Origin: RXOA01 sp964554715
GTDB taxonomy: Bacteria > Bipolaricaulota > Bipolaricaulia > UBA7950 > UBA9294
Length of the DNA: 64,000 nt
Direction of reading: 5' to 3'
Assembly: GCA_964554715.1 (NCBI GenBank)
Contig: CAZKPU010000001.1
Coordinates: 1-64,000, forward strand
The notes under the pieces are model-generated. The model was not told the origin of the DNA, ran no database searches, and saw only the letters and a program-made list of their open reading frames with translations. A program made the translations under genes and the position numbers. Positions 24,624 to 33,482 of this stretch are shown here, piece after piece. The first letter of the stretch is position 1; every line of letters starts with the position of its first letter.

Positions 24624-25489
24624 GTTTTCGTTACCAGGAGCAGCTTCGTGCTTGTGCCGATCGGTGTGATGGAGAGAGAGGCCCGACCTACGGCCTGAGA
24701 GATCCTGCGGAAGTATTCCTCGTAGACAGCAGCCATCAACGCCGGTGCGAGCCGGCTTCGAGCGGGAAGCATCCGGAACAGCTTCTTGCCTTCGACCAGA
24801 TAGGAGTTCGCTCGTCGGAGCTGGAACTCCAGCATTTCACGCGCCGGGCCGGTGAGGGGGTCCTCCAACAGATCCCGTTCGGACAACCCGAAGCGGACAA
24901 GATCCTCTTGGGGCAGGTACACGCGATCGATCGCGTGGTCCGCGCGGACATCGCGCAGGATGTTGATCAGTTGAAGCGCCAGTCCGAGCGCTTCGCCTTT
25001 CTCCCGGAGTTGCTCCCGATGGCAGGGGTAGCGTCCTTGGGCGAGAATCGGCAGCACAGACAGTCCAACCGCGGACGCAACCAGGGCGCAATACCTTTGA
25101 AGCTGCTCGAACGTTCGGTACCGGCTGATCGTCAGATCCATCTCCACACCATCGATGATGGCGATCAGGTCGTCAAGTTCAATCCCGAAACGTTGGATGG
25201 CATCGCCAAGCGCGATGTCGCGGAGTTCGGAGTCATCGGAATCACGGTTTGCGCAACGGACGAGGCGTTCACGCAGTTTCACAAGCTTCGGTCTCTTTGC
25301 CTCGACGGAGGCGTCGCCGTCGGCGATGTCATCGGCCTCTCGACAGAACGCATACACGGCACACATGGCGAGCCGTTGCTGTGTTGGCAGAGATCGGATC
25401 CCGAGCGCGAAGCTGCTGGATGCGGCCTGCGTGGCTTGCTCGGCCGCGCGATAGGCATGGAGGATCTGCGGTGAGATGACGTGGGTCAT
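24584..25489 (-). CDS. hpnD: Presqualene diphosphate synthase HpnD
   Basis: Condenses two farnesyl diphosphates to presqualene diphosphate. The 301-residue protein has both aspartate-rich sites of the squalene/phytoene synthase family: CREADDIADGD and NILRDVRADHAIDRVYLPQED. YEEYFRRI near the C-terminus is also typical. The last 25 or so residues (from STKLLLVTKT) are unusual and encoded where the gene overlaps hpnE. The start overlaps the hpnC stop by 4 bases. Confidence 0.93.
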   Translation of the reverse strand: MTHVISPQILHAYRAAEQATQAASSSFALGIRSLPTQQRLAMCAVYAFCREADDIADGDASVEAKRPKLVKLRERLVRCANRDSDDSELRDIALGDAIQRFGIELDDLIAIIDGVEMDLTISRYRTFEQLQRYCALVASAVGLSVLPILAQGRYPCHREQLREKGEALGLALQLINILRDVRADHAIDRVYLPQEDLVRFGLSERDLLEDPLTGPAREMLEFQLRRANSYLVEGKKLFRMLPARSRLAPALMAAVYEEYFRRISQAVGRASLSITPIGTSTKLLLVTKTWIGTRCLPTRSS

Positions 25490-26412
25490 GGGTGGCTGAG
25501 TAGGCTGAGCAGAAACAGCCTCAGCTTGTCCTTTCCGCCGACCTCCGGACGGGTGATCAGCGTATCAAAGCCCTGGTCCGAGATCTTCCTGAGGATCGCC
25601 TGTCCGCCGCGGCTGAACAGCGCCAGATCGACACGCAGGTGTCCGCGCACATGCCTGACAAGCGGCCATCCTTGCTCGAACAGCGCCTCGGTTCTACCGG
25701 CCTCGAACGCCACCAAACGCCGGAGAGAGTCGGATGCCGCTGCCCGATCAAGATCGCCCTCGCGGACGTTGAAGCGGTCCATATCTTCTTGGGGAAGGTA
25801 GATCCTGCCCATGGCACGGTCCCGGCGGATGTCCTGCCAGAAGTTGGTCAGTTGCAGCGCCGTGCAGGTGGCGTCCGACAGCTGATGGAGCTTCTCATCC
25901 CGATAGCCGTACAGGAGGAGGAAGAGGCGTCCGACCGGGACGGCGGAGAAGCGGCAGTAGCTCAGAAGATCCTCGTAGGTCTCGTAGCGATGGTTGACCT
26001 GGTCCAGTCGATTCGCGGTCACAAGATCGATGAACAGTTGTTCCGGCAGGCAGTAGTCCGCGACGGTCTTCTGCAAGGCGATGAGGATCGGATGGGTCGT
26101 GTCTCTCCCGGCGATCGCGTCCCGTAGCATCCTCTCGAACCGGTCGAGGAGTTCGGTGCGATCCCCCGGAGCCTCGTCGCCAAGATCATCGACCGTGCGG
26201 CAGAAGCCGTACAATGCCGCGAGATGCGGTCGCAGTCGCCGGGGAACCAACCACGAGATGACGGTGAAGTTCTCGTAATGTCTCCCTGCGAGGCGAAGGC
26301 ATGCGGCCTGGGCTTCCGGCAACGAGACAGCGGAAGCCGGAGGAGCGATGACGGCAGCAACATGAGGAGCGGGTTCGGACATCGTCCGGGTCTCCGTTTC
26401 CGGATCTACCAT
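25486..26412 (-). CDS. hpnC: Hydroxysqualene synthase HpnC
   Basis: Converts presqualene diphosphate to hydroxysqualene. A 308-residue paralogue of HpnD with HYENFTVISWLVPRRLRPHL, the first acidic motif FCRTVDDLGDEAPG, YCRFSAVPVGRLFL and the second acidic motif NFWQDIRRDRAMGRIYLPQED. HENF/YENFTV and the position beside hpnD separate HpnC from phytoene synthase. It overlaps the yjbQ-like gene by 7 bases and hpnD by 4. Confidence 0.93.
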   Translation of the reverse strand: MVDPETETRTMSEPAPHVAAVIAPPASAVSLPEAQAACLRLAGRHYENFTVISWLVPRRLRPHLAALYGFCRTVDDLGDEAPGDRTELLDRFERMLRDAIAGRDTTHPILIALQKTVADYCLPEQLFIDLVTANRLDQVNHRYETYEDLLSYCRFSAVPVGRLFLLLYGYRDEKLHQLSDATCTALQLTNFWQDIRRDRAMGRIYLPQEDMDRFNVREGDLDRAAASDSLRRLVAFEAGRTEALFEQGWPLVRHVRGHLRVDLALFSRGGQAILRKISDQGFDTLITRPEVGGKDKLRLFLLSLLSHP

Positions 26413-26942
26413 CCCTGTACCTGCACGATCACCTCACGGTCTCGAGGTCGGTCGAGTTCGATGAGGAACAAAGTCTGCCACCGCCCGAGCATTAACTCGC
26501 CGTTACAGATCGGGATGGTCTCGCTCGTTGTCATCAGCAAGTGCTGACAGTGCGAATGACCGTTCGGGCATTCATCTTCGGTCATGTTCGCAGTTCGTAC
26601 GGCGAAATCGTTGTGCCGGTACGGTGCTTCTCTTGGGGCGATCCGTTTTAGGAAGTACGTCATGTCCTGCAGCAACAGGGGCTCGTTCTCGTTGATCTTC
26701 ACCGCGGCCGTCGTGTGCCGCGAGAAGATGACGACGGATCCTTCTTGGATTCCCGAACGCCCGACGATCTCTCTGACGTTGGCCGTGATGTCCATGAATT
26801 CGGGCGCCGCTTTCGCTTGACGACGGATCGTCTCCCGGTGCCCTCGGACCATCGGAGGCATCTCCCGATCGTGGTTTTGATCCTGCGCTGTGTCACGGTC
26901 TTGAACCGGAACCTGCATCGGATGGGTTGCTTTCCTGTTCAT
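26406..26942 (-). CDS. YjbQ/UPF0047 family protein
   Basis: A 178-residue protein of the YjbQ (UPF0047, secondary thiamine-phosphate synthase-like) family. The conserved core runs from residue 40 or so: VVIFSRHTTAAVKINENEP, PNGHSHCQHLLMTTSETIP and the C-terminal LGRWQTLFLIELDRPRDREVIVQ. The three conserved histidines that bind a metal are present. The first 30 residues are hydrophilic and atypical, so an internal ATG at 26852 (MVRGHRETI) may be the true start. It lies between ispH and hpnC in the hopanoid operon. The family's physiological role is unsettled, and a role in hopanoid synthesis is not known. Confidence 0.85.
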   Translation of the reverse strand: MNRKATHPMQVPVQDRDTAQDQNHDREMPPMVRGHRETIRRQAKAAPEFMDITANVREIVGRSGIQEGSVVIFSRHTTAAVKINENEPLLLQDMTYFLKRIAPREAPYRHNDFAVRTANMTEDECPNGHSHCQHLLMTTSETIPICNGELMLGRWQTLFLIELDRPRDREVIVQVQGW

Positions 26943-26962
26943 GAGGTGTTATCAGCACGATC

Positions 26963-27841
26963 TTAGCGATCTGCCTTCCCTCCTTTCGTACAAGATTTCG
27001 TCGAGAGCTCGAGTTGCTCCACGACTTCGGCGATCACATCATCCGGGGTGGACGCACCGGCGGTAACGCCGATCCGTTCGAAGGTACCGCTGGTAATCTC
27101 CTGAAGCTCATCTGCCGATTCGATGTGGTAGGTCGGGATTCCGGTAGCTCGGCAGGTCTCGGCCAGTTTTCGGGTGTTCGCCGAGGAACGGCTTCCAACC
27201 ACGATCAGCGCGTCGACTTCCATCGCGAGGTGCTTCGCCGCGTCGTAGCGGCGCCCGGTTTCCGGACATGTTGTGTTGACGATCCGAATCTCCGGAGTCC
27301 TGCCGGCGAATCGGCGCGTCAGTGCCTGAGCAAACTCTGCGAACAGCTCGGGCTTCTTTGTCGTCTGAGCAATGATGCCGATCCCCTTTGTGCCTTCGGG
27401 GACCTCGACATCGGCAGAGACCGTTGCTGCTCCGCACCCTCTTGTCCATGAGAGGATGCCCTTCACCTCGGGATGATCGGCATCGCCGTAGAGAATGACG
27501 TAGAACCCGTCATCGACCAGCTTGGCTGCCGTTTCCTGCGCCCGACGGACGATCGGACAGGTTGTGTCGACCAACCGAAGACCTCGCTGACGGATTTCGG
27601 TATGAACCTCCTCGCCGGCGCCGTGGGCGGTGATGGCGACGGTTCCTCCCTCCGGAACCTCATCCAGGGTGGACACCAGGTGCGCCCCCTTGCGAGCGAG
27701 GCCGTTGACAACATGCGTGTTGTGGACGATTGCACCGAGCGTGCACAACGGGCCGTGCTCGGAAAGGTCCGTCTCAATCATATTGACGGCTCTTCGGACG
27801 CCGAAACAGAACCCGAAGATGTTCGCGCGAACGATGTTCAT
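26963..27841 (-). CDS. ispH: 4-hydroxy-3-methylbut-2-enyl diphosphate reductase
   Basis: Last MEP-pathway enzyme, a [4Fe-4S] protein that makes IPP and DMAPP. The 292-residue protein begins MNIVRANIFGFCFGVRRAVN with the first cluster cysteine (12), then ITAHGAGEEVH, TCPIVRRAQE (second cysteine) and NTTCPETGRRYDAA (third cysteine). SRSSANTRKLAE follows. The start at 27841 overlaps the shc stop by 4 bases; upstream extensions lie inside shc. Placement in the hopanoid operon ties isoprenoid precursor output to hopanoid synthesis. Confidence 0.95.
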   Translation of the reverse strand: MNIVRANIFGFCFGVRRAVNMIETDLSEHGPLCTLGAIVHNTHVVNGLARKGAHLVSTLDEVPEGGTVAITAHGAGEEVHTEIRQRGLRLVDTTCPIVRRAQETAAKLVDDGFYVILYGDADHPEVKGILSWTRGCGAATVSADVEVPEGTKGIGIIAQTTKKPELFAEFAQALTRRFAGRTPEIRIVNTTCPETGRRYDAAKHLAMEVDALIVVGSRSSANTRKLAETCRATGIPTYHIESADELQEITSGTFERIGVTAGASTPDDVIAEVVEQLELSTKSCTKGGKADR

Positions 27842-29796
27842 ACCGACTCTCCCCCGTTTCTCAAGCTGCGACACTTCTTCTCGTACCGCCCCAGCGCCAT
27901 CAGAGGGAACACATCGCGATAGATGTGATAGCGGATCATGAAGTCGGTCGGGAACCCTGTTCCTGTGAACCACGGCTCGTCCCACCCGCCGTCATCGCGC
28001 TGCGTGCGGATGAGGTATTCGATCCCGCGCTCCACCGCCGGATGGTGCACCTCTCCAGCAGCGATCAATCCGAGAAGAGCCCATCCGGTCTGCGATGCAG
28101 TTGATGGACCACGGCCGCGATACGTCGGGCCGTGATAACTCTCCACCCTCTCTCCCCAGCCTCCGTCTTCGTTCTGCCGTTCGAGAAGCCATGACACCGC
28201 GCGCCTCACGTACGGTGCCCTCATGTCTTCCCCCACCGCTTCCAGCGCCGGGAGGACGGTACCGGTTCCGTAGATCAGATTGACGCCCCATCGGCCGTAC
28301 CAGGCGCCGTCTTCTTCCTGTTGCTGCTTCAGATACCGGAGGGCACGTCGGAGAACGGGATGATGCATCGGCCATCCCAGCCGGCCGAGGAACTCGACGA
28401 TATGACCGGTCACATCGGCGGACGGAGGATCGATCATCTCACCGAAGTCGGCGAAGGGGATCTTGCGCGTCCAGGTTTGCGTGTTGTTCCGGTCAAACGC
28501 ACCCCACCCACCGCCACGGCTCTGCATCCCCACCAACCACTCGGTACCGCGGGCAATCGCTTCCCGTTTGCGACCCTCATCCAGTTTCGCCTCGGCAAGA
28601 GCCATCATGACCACTGCGGAGTCGTCCGTGTCCGGATAGATGTCGTTGTCGAACTCGAACGCCCACCCGCCCGGGCGAGCGTTGCAGCGAACCTGCCAAT
28701 CTCCACCGACAAGGATCTGCTCGCGCAGCAGCCATTCCCCTGCACGGATCAGAACATCATCATCTTCCGAGACGCCCGCATCCTCCAGCGCCATCATCGC
28801 CAATCCGGTATCCCAGACCGGCGAAAGACACGACTGCAAGTGGAACGTATCCTCGTCCTCCATCGCGAACCCCTGAGGTCCGTAGAACCCGTCGAGACCC
28901 TTCTTGATCACAGGATGATCGAGTTTGTATCCGAGTTCATGCAGAGCGATCAGCGAGTACACCCACGGGGGCTGGATGCCGCCCCACGACCCATCGGCTT
29001 CCTGCCGATCCGCGATCCACCGCTCGGCTCTGCGAAGCGCCGTCTTCCGAAGAGGTTTGTACGGGAGCCGGTTGTAGAGGCGATAGAGCTTGTCGAACAC
29101 CACGAACATCCGGCTGATCGGTGTCTTCTTGCGGTCGGGGACACGATCGTCGGCTCCTTCGCGTCCGTTGACGAACAGCTCGTCGATCGTTGCTTCCCGC
29201 GGAAGCGGTACGACCGGTTCCAGAGTTCGGACGACGGCCAACGCCCCAACGGTCTGCCTTGCCCAGCATGCGAAGGAGTAGATGTTCACCGGGAAACGGC
29301 GCGGCAGAAGGAACAGCTCGATAGGGATCATCGGCGTTCCCCGCCACGTCCACTCACCCATCATGGCGAACCACATCTTGGTGAAGATGCGCGCGTTCTC
29401 CATGCCCCCTTCAGACAAGATGTAGTCTCGAGCCCGCACCATCTCGGGGGTCTCCACGGGGATGTCGGCCATCTTCAGGGCCAGATACGCTTCGATCGTG
29501 GTCGAAAGGTCGGCTGCTCCCTCGAACCAGTTGCTCCATGTCCCATCTTCCCGTTGCATCTCGAGGATGTAGCGGGCCGCCTTTTTCTGTTCCTTCTTGT
29601 CGGAGATCCCGAGGATATGGCGGAGAAAGACGTGTTCCGCCGTGATGGTGACGTTGGACTCCAGCTCGGCCCACCAGTAACCGTCTTCATGTTGCATCCT
29701 GCGAAGATGCTCAATGGCCTGCTCGATCGCGTGTTGCCGCGCTTGGGCAGCAGATCCCGTTCTCACCGTTGTCGTTGCCGTCTGTTCGATACTCAT
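27838..29796 (-). CDS. shc: Squalene-hopene cyclase
   Basis: Cyclises squalene to hopene/hopanol at the membrane. The 652-residue protein carries the catalytic acid motif PDTDDSAVV (DTDD, around residue 390) and repeated QW motifs such as QREDGTWSNWF, QEADGSWGG, QQQEEDGAWYGRWG, RQNEDGGWGE and RTQRDDGGWDE. MPIELFLLPRRFPVNIYSFA, TASQTGWALLGL and the C-terminal YRDVFPLMALGRY are typical. Length is normal for bacterial SHC. It is joined to ispG and ispH by 4-base overlaps. Confidence 0.97.
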   Translation of the reverse strand: MSIEQTATTTVRTGSAAQARQHAIEQAIEHLRRMQHEDGYWWAELESNVTITAEHVFLRHILGISDKKEQKKAARYILEMQREDGTWSNWFEGAADLSTTIEAYLALKMADIPVETPEMVRARDYILSEGGMENARIFTKMWFAMMGEWTWRGTPMIPIELFLLPRRFPVNIYSFACWARQTVGALAVVRTLEPVVPLPREATIDELFVNGREGADDRVPDRKKTPISRMFVVFDKLYRLYNRLPYKPLRKTALRRAERWIADRQEADGSWGGIQPPWVYSLIALHELGYKLDHPVIKKGLDGFYGPQGFAMEDEDTFHLQSCLSPVWDTGLAMMALEDAGVSEDDDVLIRAGEWLLREQILVGGDWQVRCNARPGGWAFEFDNDIYPDTDDSAVVMMALAEAKLDEGRKREAIARGTEWLVGMQSRGGGWGAFDRNNTQTWTRKIPFADFGEMIDPPSADVTGHIVEFLGRLGWPMHHPVLRRALRYLKQQQEEDGAWYGRWGVNLIYGTGTVLPALEAVGEDMRAPYVRRAVSWLLERQNEDGGWGERVESYHGPTYRGRGPSTASQTGWALLGLIAAGEVHHPAVERGIEYLIRTQRDDGGWDEPWFTGTGFPTDFMIRYHIYRDVFPLMALGRYEKKCRSLRNGGESV

Positions 29797-30851
29797 GGCT
29801 TCGCTTCCCCTGCGGTTTTTCGGATAGTGGACACCATCTGCGCGACAAGATCCCCTTCTGGGACGTTGACGGCAGCGGGTTCTCCGTGGACGTAAATCGT
29901 CGCCCGTCCCGGAGCACCGACCATGCCGACATCCGCCTCACGTGCCTCCCCGAGTCCGTTGACCACGCAGCCCATCATGGCAACCGTCAACGGAGCATCA
30001 AGATCTCGGACCGCCTCTTGCACGCCAAGGGCGATTTTCTCCAGCGGAATCCCGGTCCGTCCGCACGTCGGACAGACACGGAAGGTGATCCCTCGCTGGC
30101 GCAGGCCGAGAGCACGGAGGATGGCATAGGCGACCCGCACTTCTTCGACGGGATCGCCGGTCAGGGAGACGCGGACTGTGTCGCCGATCCCCTGTTCGAG
30201 CAGCACGCCGAGACCGACGGCCGATCGGATTCCGCCTTCCCATGCCGTTCCCGCTTCCGTGATCCCGATGTGCAAGGGGTAATCGCGTTCATCGGCCATT
30301 CTGCGGTAAGCGGCGACCGTCATCGGAACATCGGTTCCCTTGAGCGAGACGACGATCTCCGTGAACCCGTGATCTTCGAGAAGACGCACCTGTGCGAGAG
30401 CGCTTTCGACCATTCCTTGTGCGGTAGCGCGACCGTGCTCATCGAGGAACTCTCGCGCGAGAGACCCGGAGTTGGCCCCGACCCGGATCGGGATCCCAGC
30501 GGCGGATGCAGCGTCAACGACTTCCATAACCTTCTTCGGATCAGTGATATTCCCTGGGTTGAGCCGCAGCTTGTCGACTCCGGCGTGGATCGATGCCAGG
30601 GCGATGCGATGATCGAAGTGGATGTCGGCCACAAGGGGGATGCTGATCCGCTCACGGATGCCGGGGATCGCGGCCGCTGCGGCCACGTCGGGAACGGCAA
30701 CGCGGACAAGCTCGCAACCCGCGGCCTCTAATCTTCGGATCTGGTTCACGGTGGCATCGATATCGTGAGTGTCCGTATTGGTCATCGACTGGACGATGAT
30801 CGGAGCCCCCCCACCGATACGAACGCCGCCGACAAGGATCTCGCGTGTCAT
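29793..30851 (-). CDS. ispG: 4-hydroxy-3-methylbut-2-en-1-yl diphosphate synthase (GcpE)
   Basis: Penultimate MEP-pathway [4Fe-4S] enzyme. The 352-residue protein begins MTREILVGGVRIGGGAPIIV with QSMTNTDTHD. It has DIHFDHRIAL, KLRLNPGNI, ISLKGTDV-like VVSLKGTDVP, the cluster region RVCPTCGRT and the C-terminal GCVVNGLGEAREADVG. This is the bacterial form without the extra middle domain. The start at 30851 overlaps the hpnG stop by 4 bases; the long open frame upstream is hpnG out of frame. Confidence 0.96.
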   Translation of the reverse strand: MTREILVGGVRIGGGAPIIVQSMTNTDTHDIDATVNQIRRLEAAGCELVRVAVPDVAAAAAIPGIRERISIPLVADIHFDHRIALASIHAGVDKLRLNPGNITDPKKVMEVVDAASAAGIPIRVGANSGSLAREFLDEHGRATAQGMVESALAQVRLLEDHGFTEIVVSLKGTDVPMTVAAYRRMADERDYPLHIGITEAGTAWEGGIRSAVGLGVLLEQGIGDTVRVSLTGDPVEEVRVAYAILRALGLRQRGITFRVCPTCGRTGIPLEKIALGVQEAVRDLDAPLTVAMMGCVVNGLGEAREADVGMVGAPGRATIYVHGEPAAVNVPEGDLVAQMVSTIRKTAGEAKP

Positions 30852-31489
30852 GATTCGACCCCTTGCTCGATTTCTTCCTGGACCAATGCAACAGCACGGC
30901 CGATGGTTGCTGCAGCCCGCACGGCGCTTCGAGCGATGCGCCGGGTCGCGACGGGATGGCAAAACGCTGATCGGACCGGCGAATCTGCGTTGGAGAACGG
31001 GAGGTCTTGATCCGCCGAGTCCAGAACGACACGGACGATGACCAACTCTCCGCCGTGGCCGGAAACCATCTCGGCCAACGGTCCGCTCTCGGTATCGACG
31101 GCGAGCGCGTGTGTCCTTGCCCAAAGCGCGCGCTTGGCGGCGGGGGTTGAGAAGACATCCGGGCGGTATGCGACGGTGCCGCGCAGGCAGCGGACTCCTC
31201 CGCGTTCAAGGCGTTCTGCAATCCGCTCCGCGAGATGGCTGTTGAGAGGGCGCAGACCCGTCCCGTCTTCGATCGATTCGGCGATGATGACCTCATTCGC
31301 CCTTAGGTGGCTGGCGAGCGCACCACAGTATCCTGTGGAGACGACGGTCGTCGGCTGGACCGTCCGGCCCAAGAAGCCCGCCAAGGTCTTCCCGGCATCT
31401 TCTCCCATGCCGGTCTTGACCTTCTCCCAGCCGCGCCTGCGCGGGATGCGGGAGAGTTCTATGCGCGTGCTTGCCGCCACGACGTTCAT
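30848..31489 (-). CDS. hpnG: HpnG-like hopanoid-associated nucleoside phosphorylase
   Basis: HpnG releases adenine from adenosylhopane to give phosphoribosyl- or ribosylhopane in C35 hopanoid synthesis. The 213-residue protein is of the purine nucleoside phosphorylase/MTA-nucleosidase fold: VVAASTRIEL at the N-terminus, STGYCGALASHLRANEVIIAE, and AVDTESGPLAEM (the ribose/phosphate-contact region). It is somewhat short for the family and divergent, so the specific activity rests mainly on its position between hpnH and ispG. Both junctions are 4-base overlaps. Confidence 0.85.
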   Translation of the reverse strand: MNVVAASTRIELSRIPRRRGWEKVKTGMGEDAGKTLAGFLGRTVQPTTVVSTGYCGALASHLRANEVIIAESIEDGTGLRPLNSHLAERIAERLERGGVRCLRGTVAYRPDVFSTPAAKRALWARTHALAVDTESGPLAEMVSGHGGELVIVRVVLDSADQDLPFSNADSPVRSAFCHPVATRRIARSAVRAAATIGRAVALVQEEIEQGVES

Positions 31490-32490
31490 GATCGGCCTTC
31501 CTCCAGCGCAACCTTCAGCAGATCCCACGGCCTCCGGAACGATGCAAGGATGCTCGCTCCTTCGAACGACGAGTGAATCATGCAGTTCGCGCACCGTTTG
31601 TCCTTCCCGGGGCCGTAGCGCTTCCACAACGCCGGATCCAGGAGTGGATCGATGGAATCCACGTGTTCATCGGCGATCAAATAGCAGGGAAGCCGCCATC
31701 CGCGGACCGTGTAGGTGGGCGTGGTCCACGCCGCGCAGTCGTAGGTGCGGTTACCACGGAGGAACTCGAGATACAGAGGGTTGTTGTAGAACGGCAGCTT
31801 CCGTGAGGGATCGAGAACCTCGCGAAATACACGGATCGCCTCTTGCCGTTGCAGGAACTGCTCCTGCTCACTGACGTCCTCGTAGGCGTATCCGGCCGAG
31901 ACCATCAATCCCTCGATCCCGACGTTCTTGAGCCGGTCGAACGACGCATGAAGGTCTTCGACATCCGAGCCGTGGAAGATCGTCGTATTCGTGTTGACCC
32001 GGAACCCGCGGCGGATCGCCTCTTGGATTGCCGAGAAGGCGGTGTCGTACGAACCCGGACGTCCGGTCACCTGATCGTGAATCTTGGCGGTTCCGTCCAT
32101 GTGAACGACAAACGCCAGGTACGGTGATGGTTTGAACAGGTCGAGATTCTCCTCGAGCAACAGCCCGTTCGTGCACAGGAAGATGAACCGCTTGTCTTCC
32201 ACCAACGCGCGGATCAGTTCATCCAGATGCTCATACAGCAGAGGCTCTCCACCGGACACCGAGACGACGGGCGCTCCCGCAGACTGCACGGCAGTCATGG
32301 CATCATCGACGGACATCCGTTGATCAAGGACATCCTGGTATTCTCGGATGCGTCCGCAGCCCTGACAGCGAAGGTTGCACGCCTCCAACGGTTCGATCAT
32401 GGTCACGAACGGGAAGTGCGATTGCCGTGACAGCTTCTTCTTCAGGATGTACCTGGCCATCGTCATATCGAATGTGGCTGGCCTTTTCAT
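31486..32490 (-). CDS. hpnH: Adenosyl-hopene transferase HpnH, radical SAM
   Basis: Radical-SAM enzyme that adds the 5'-deoxyadenosyl group to hopene, the first step toward extended C35 hopanoids. The 334-residue protein has the cluster motif EACNLRCQGCGRI with cysteines 38, 42 and 45, the glycine motif SVSGGEPLLYEHLDEL, and C-terminal cysteines in YDCAAWTTPTYTVRGW, PCYLIADEHV and KRCANCMIHSSFEG that suggest a second cluster or SPASM-like end. The N-terminus (KKLSRQSHFPFVTMIEPLE) is typical of HpnH. It overlaps its neighbours by 4 bases on both sides. Confidence 0.94.
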   Translation of the reverse strand: MKRPATFDMTMARYILKKKLSRQSHFPFVTMIEPLEACNLRCQGCGRIREYQDVLDQRMSVDDAMTAVQSAGAPVVSVSGGEPLLYEHLDELIRALVEDKRFIFLCTNGLLLEENLDLFKPSPYLAFVVHMDGTAKIHDQVTGRPGSYDTAFSAIQEAIRRGFRVNTNTTIFHGSDVEDLHASFDRLKNVGIEGLMVSAGYAYEDVSEQEQFLQRQEAIRVFREVLDPSRKLPFYNNPLYLEFLRGNRTYDCAAWTTPTYTVRGWRLPCYLIADEHVDSIDPLLDPALWKRYGPGKDKRCANCMIHSSFEGASILASFRRPWDLLKVALEEGRS

Positions 32491-33482
32491 TTGTCTCTCC
32501 TTGCCAAGAAGGCCACCAGTTCACGCATCTCATCTTTTCCGGACGGATCGAACGGCAGGCTTTCGAGGATGGTTTCTGCTTGTTGTAGGTCGGAGTGTAC
32601 GTGCACTCCCGATTGCTCCCTTGTGTCGGTTCGCTGGAGGATATTCATGACGGTGGAAACCTGCTCATCATCGATCGAGCCGCCGGCGTACACGGACGTC
32701 AGGGTGGAACGATCCTCCGCGCTGGCGTGCTCGAACGCATGCGCAATGGGGAACGACTTCTTCCGCCGCCGGATGTCGGAGCCTCTCGGTTTTCCGGTGG
32801 TCCCCGGATCCCCCCAGATTCCGAGCATGTCGTCCCGGATCTGGAATGCACGCCCGACGTGACGTCCGAATGAGACCAGGTCACGTCGTACACCGGCGGG
32901 CGCATCGGCACATACGGCCCCCAGTTCGAACGCGCAGCGAAGAAGGGCGCCGGTCTTACGATCGATCATCTCCAAGTATTCGGCCACATCCACGTGACGT
33001 TCCTCGAACGACAGGTCCATGGCTTGTCCTTCGATCATCGCTGTCGTTGCCCGGTTCAGCACGCTCAGTGCCTCGGTGCCGCTTTCGAGAGCTTCTCCGA
33101 TGGCCATCGAATGCAGGAGATCGCCGGCGTTGATCGCTTGTGCAACGCCGATGCGGCTCCACACGGTGGGACAGCCACGTCGTGTGGGATCCTTGTCCTG
33201 GATGTCGTCGTGGATCAGCGAGAAGTTGTGCACAAGCTCCAGCGCAACCGCCGCTCGGAGCGCTCGATCGAGCCGCCCGCCCAAGCGTTCGCAGGTGAAC
33301 AGGACAAGAGATGGGCGGAGCAGTTTCCCCAACCGGTTTCTTGATGCACCGTGTTCATCCTCGAGGCCGACGTGGTATCGAAGAACAGGGTGGAGAAGGC
33401 TGTCCCCGCACAGGGCGGATCGCAGCGCCTTCTCGAGAGGCTCGGTGTAACGGCTGAGGAGAAGCGGGGCGTTTGAGGTCAT
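32487..33482 (-). CDS. Polyprenyl (probably farnesyl) diphosphate synthase
   Basis: Chain-elongating isoprenyl diphosphate synthase of 331 residues. It shows GKLLRPSLVLFTCERLGG, the first aspartate-rich motif LIHDDIQDKDPTRRG, and the second FQIRDDMLGIWGD followed by KPRGSDIRRRKKSFP. The gene context (HpnC, HpnD and HpnE need C15 substrate) argues for farnesyl diphosphate as product; chain length cannot be read with certainty. The start at 33482 overlaps the response regulator stop by 4 bases. Confidence 0.9.
   Translation of the reverse strand: MTSNAPLLLSRYTEPLEKALRSALCGDSLLHPVLRYHVGLEDEHGASRNRLGKLLRPSLVLFTCERLGGRLDRALRAAVALELVHNFSLIHDDIQDKDPTRRGCPTVWSRIGVAQAINAGDLLHSMAIGEALESGTEALSVLNRATTAMIEGQAMDLSFEERHVDVAEYLEMIDRKTGALLRCAFELGAVCADAPAGVRRDLVSFGRHVGRAFQIRDDMLGIWGDPGTTGKPRGSDIRRRKKSFPIAHAFEHASAEDRSTLTSVYAGGSIDDEQVSTVMNILQRTDTREQSGVHVHSDLQQAETILESLPFDPSGKDEMRELVAFLARRDK

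Noticed and set aside
30852..31124. N-terminal extension of IspG of 91 residues
   Set aside because: Arg-rich shadow of hpnG; IspG begins normally at 30851 with a 4-base overlap.
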